Positions 62,385 through 64,000 of a stretch of DNA of 64,000 bases are shown here, one piece after another. The notes beneath the pieces are model-generated. The model was given only the letters and a program-made list of their open reading frames with translations. It was not told the DNA's origin and did no database searches. The DNA comes from Bacteroidales bacterium (GTDB lineage Bacteria; Bacteroidota; Bacteroidia; Bacteroidales; P3). The position numbers were made by a program, and so were the translations under genes. Where the stretch lies: assembly GCA_017480245.1 (NCBI GenBank), contig JAFVBA010000022.1, positions 35,865 through 99,864 on the forward strand. The letters run 5' to 3'. How positions within the stretch are numbered: position 1 is the stretch's first letter; every line of letters starts with the position of its first letter.

Positions 62385-62588
62385 TTAATCTTCTTTTAAT
62401 GTTTCACAAAATTTCCTGCACTTTCTTGGCATCCAACGGATATACATTACATATCCGAAAGCATATAATGATATGCCTATCACATTCCAACCTTTTATGC
62501 CTCTGTCATTGGCATCTCTACACTGACATTTTGGGATATGATACCCAAAACGTCTTTTGATTATCTGCTTTTCTATTGATATTTTCAT
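62385..62588 (-). CDS. Uncharacterised small protein (67 aa) with possible membrane helix
   Basis: Not recognised. It has Cys/Arg-rich ends (HIPKCQCRDANDRGIKGW; RWMPRKCRKFCETL) around a hydrophobic stretch (VIGISLYAFGYVMYI). Its ATG overlaps the stop of the ASCH-domain gene by one base (TGATG), which supports translation. Confidence 0.5.
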   Translation of the reverse strand: MKISIEKQIIKRRFGYHIPKCQCRDANDRGIKGWNVIGISLYAFGYVMYIRWMPRKCRKFCETLKED

Positions 62589-62929
62589 CAGTTAATCCTT
62601 TCTCCTAATTTGATTACAAAATAAACTTTTCCTTTTTCTGCTCCCCATTCTTCTTTACCATAGCCGACAGAAATGTATCTAATTTTAAAGGTCATCTTCG
62701 GACGGTCTTTTTTATAACCAAGATAAAATGTAACAGTATCATAATGATTAAATGTATTCATATCATTTCTATAACAATCTAAACACGGTCGCTCACAATA
62801 CAATTCATTACAATTTATACAGATTCTTTTCTGCCAATAAGGTTTTATTTCTCTGTATTCCTCTGTCTTTTCACCGCTAGCTATCATATCAAACCATTGC
62901 TTCTTTAAAACCAAATGTAATGTTTTCAT
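62588..62929 (-). CDS. ASCH-domain protein
   Basis: A 113-residue protein with the ASCH/PUA-like opening MKTLHLVLKKQWFDMIASGEKTEEYREIKPYWQKR (residues 1-35), where GEKTxEYR is the hallmark. A four-cysteine patch (CINCNELYCERPCLDC) follows, and a beta-rich end with FKIRYISVGYGKEEWG. ASCH domains bind RNA or modified nucleotides; they are common in phage and element genes. One-base overlap with the next gene. Confidence 0.8.
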   Translation of the reverse strand: MKTLHLVLKKQWFDMIASGEKTEEYREIKPYWQKRICINCNELYCERPCLDCYRNDMNTFNHYDTVTFYLGYKKDRPKMTFKIRYISVGYGKEEWGAEKGKVYFVIKLGERIN

Positions 62930-62934
62930 TGTCT

Positions 62935-63093
62935 TTATAAGTTTTTATCGTAAATTTTTAACTTCTTCTTCCCTTGTGTATGATATATTTCTCTAACCCA
63001 CTTATAAATCCTGTTCAAGATTTCTATATCATCTTCGTTTATTTTCATATCAAGAAGAAATTGATGTATTTCTTCTAATTCTTTCTTTGTCAT
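62935..63093 (-). CDS. Uncharacterised small protein (52 aa)
   Basis: Start at 63093 (MTKKELEEIHQFLLDMKINED); the frame is open to 63147. It looks like a helical acidic-basic protein ending in lysines. It is 5 bp upstream of the ASCH gene. Unrecognised. Confidence 0.45.
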   Translation of the reverse strand: MTKKELEEIHQFLLDMKINEDDIEILNRIYKWVREIYHTQGKKKLKIYDKNL

Positions 63094-63178
63094 CTTTTTT
63101 CTCCTTGAATATGCCCAAGATGTTGAACTCAAATTCAGGCATATCAACGCTTTCTACTGCTAAAACATATACTTTCAT
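63050..63178 (-). CDS. Uncharacterised small protein (42 aa), low confidence
   Basis: An ATG-started frame of MKVYVLAVESVDMPEFEFN and a lysine-rich tail, ending inside the next gene by a 44-bp overlap. It fits in the leftward operon (5 bp after 63183), but its size makes it uncertain. Confidence 0.35.
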   Translation of the reverse strand: MKVYVLAVESVDMPEFEFNILGIFKEKKDDKERIRRNTSISS

Positions 63179-63182
63179 TGTT

Positions 63183-63356
63183 CTACTCCTCGTCTTCTTC
63201 GGGTTTATAATAATCTTCCTCTATTTCTTTTAATTTTGCCGTTATTTCAGACTGAGTACTTGAAGACATATAAGTTTGCACCATTCCCATTAAGTATTCT
63301 ATCTGTAAATTACAGACATTTATTCTGTTTTTCAAAATCTCATGTGATGTTCCCAT
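63183..63356 (-). CDS. Uncharacterised small protein (57 aa)
   Basis: MGTSHEILKNRINVCNLQIE opens a helical protein that ends with an acidic run (EEDYYKPEEDEE). Its ATG shares one base with the stop of the preceding gene (TAATG). Unrecognised; the coupling supports it. Confidence 0.5.
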   Translation of the reverse strand: MGTSHEILKNRINVCNLQIEYLMGMVQTYMSSSTQSEITAKLKEIEEDYYKPEEDEE

Positions 63357-63631
63357 TATGATATTTTCCTAATTTTTGAATTTTTACTGATTCTATAATG
63401 TGCAATTTGACCTTCTGTCAAGTTTACAATTTGAAAACCACATAAGTGAGGATGTCTAATATTCTTTCTTGAACACACGTCATTAATTGCTTCATTTATA
63501 CTATCCCAACTATCATATACTGAAGTTAAAATGCGTCTTTCTTCCCACACAGTTACTTTGCAATCGCAACCTTTTATTCTCATTTTTCTTGCTCTTTTCA
63601 TCGCTTCTGTAGTAATTAATTTGACTTTCAA
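63356..63631 (-). CDS. Uncharacterised protein (91 aa)
   Basis: A basic protein, MKVKLITTEAMKRARKMRIKG then a Cys/Trp-containing segment (CDCKVTVWEERRILTSVYDSWDSINEAI). No family is recognised. Ten bases after the first gene of the leftward operon. Confidence 0.55.
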   Translation of the reverse strand: MKVKLITTEAMKRARKMRIKGCDCKVTVWEERRILTSVYDSWDSINEAINDVCSRKNIRHPHLCGFQIVNLTEGQIAHYRISKNSKIRKIS

Positions 63632-63641
63632 ATACTTTAAA

Positions 63642-63872
63642 TTAAAAAGAATCTCTTTTATTTACAATTTCCTGTCTTTCGCTTGATATTTTATTGCAGT
63701 GTGAAAGGATAAGACTTGCAATTTCTTTTACAACTGTATCACCTTCAGTTTTATTTTCTGTTAAACAAAGTTCCAGTGCGATATTAGATAAATTTATTAA
63801 AGCACTGTTCATTTTACAAAGAAGTTCAAGGTTTCTTTCTGAAAATTCAAATTGTTTCTTTTGTGTTGTCAT
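63642..63872 (-). CDS. Uncharacterised helical protein (76 aa), first gene of leftward operon
   Basis: Predicted as largely helical (FSERNLELLCKMNSALINLSN ... VVKEIASLILSHCNKISSERQ). Not recognised. It is preceded at 68 bp by a TATCTTTG box (63940-63947), so the small genes down to 62139 are probably one transcript. Confidence 0.55.
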   Translation of the reverse strand: MTTQKKQFEFSERNLELLCKMNSALINLSNIALELCLTENKTEGDTVVKEIASLILSHCNKISSERQEIVNKRDSF

Positions 63873-63939
63873 TTCTTTGTTATCGTTTATAGTGTGAATC
63901 CCACTTTTAAGGTTAATATTTCTGTTTAATTTTACAATG

Positions 63940-63947
63940 CAAAGATA
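63940..63947 (-). promoter_or_regulatory. -7 box of the leftward small-gene operon
   Basis: Minus-strand TATCTTTG followed by CATTG, 68 bp upstream of the ATG at 63872. Confidence 0.5.
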
Positions 63948-64000
63948 TAGACAATCAGCAATATAGCCAAATTTTTTACTAACTTTTTTATTTGACTTTC

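Larger units (their letters stand above)
53735..64000. mobile_element. tRNA-Val-associated integrative element, left end; right end outside window
   Basis: From the tRNA 3' end the gene content changes to a tyrosine integrase, Fic, short phage-like genes, a restriction-modification cluster, an HTH excisionase-like gene and very small leftward genes. The base composition of the R-M genes is especially AT-rich. I did not see a second copy of the tRNA 3' end within the window, so the right boundary and the type (prophage, phage satellite or integrative conjugative element) are open. Confidence 0.7.

Noticed and set aside
1-64000. CRISPR array
   Set aside because: The repeats seen are 7-bp heptads, 21-bp tandem units or palindromes; none shows regular unique spacers of about 30 bases, and no cas gene is present.
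60000-64000. Right attachment site of the element
   Set aside because: I looked for another copy of the tRNA-Val 3' end (CCTATTACTCCCA) and saw none, so the end is placed outside the window.

Overview
The window looks like an AT-rich chromosome segment from a Bacteroidales-type bacterium (Bacteroidota). Signs are: promoters of the TTTG(-33)/TAnnTTTG(-7) kind upstream of many genes on both strands, two-membrane envelope genes (lptE, lpxD, O-antigen ligase, TonB receptors), type IX secretion C-terminal sorting domains, a Bacteroidota-type HU protein, a six-gene Na+-NQR operon and a butyrate kinase. No ribosomal RNA or CRISPR array is visible.

Layout. 1-5 kb: partial YfcC-family permease, HU-like protein, arabinose-5-phosphate isomerase, RecQ. 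5-11.3 kb: a T9SS cargo protein, lptE, a small four-helix-bundle (23S intervening-sequence type) gene between inverted heptad-repeat blocks, a DUF2723 membrane glycosyltransferase and purM. 11.6-17.8 kb: one 2073-residue multidomain surface protein. 18-25 kb: DUF58 protein, thioredoxin, butyrate kinase, TonB receptor, and a LytTR/LytS-type two-component pair. 25-31.5 kb: a stand-alone rnfA with an unknown partner, then envelope biogenesis and proteostasis genes (GT2, O-antigen ligase, lpxD, TlpA-like lipoprotein, clpP). 31.9-36 kb: porin plus inner-membrane carrier, cysteine desulfidase family protein, thioredoxin-like lipoprotein. 36.3-42.2 kb: nqrABCDEF, followed by a structured RNA of about 200 nt that resembles 6S RNA in outline. 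42.6-53.6 kb: BspA-type leucine-rich-repeat T9SS protein, two outer-membrane proteins, mnmA, Nif3-like, zinc-ribbon protein and dihydroorotase.

From 53.66 kb a tRNA-Val(TAC) gene marks the left edge of an integrative element that runs off the right end: tyrosine integrase, Fic AMP-transferase-type protein, a possible lysis-like pair, HU + smalltalk genes, a TdeIII-like restriction enzyme with two DNA methyltransferases, an excisionase-like HTH gene and a leftward operon of very small genes including an ASCH-domain protein. No right attachment repeat is seen within the window.

The least explained structure is in the non-coding DNA. There are four blocks of degenerate 7-bp repeats (two of them an inverted pair bracketing the four-helix-bundle gene), a dispersed palindromic element with a CACTTTAGTAAA core, A-tract/T-tract box arrays in three divergent promoter regions (one with interleaved, pseudoknot-like pairing), a 3 x 21-bp tandem repeat, and the candidate 6S-like RNA. 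All identifications are from reading sequence and recalling families; no database search was run.
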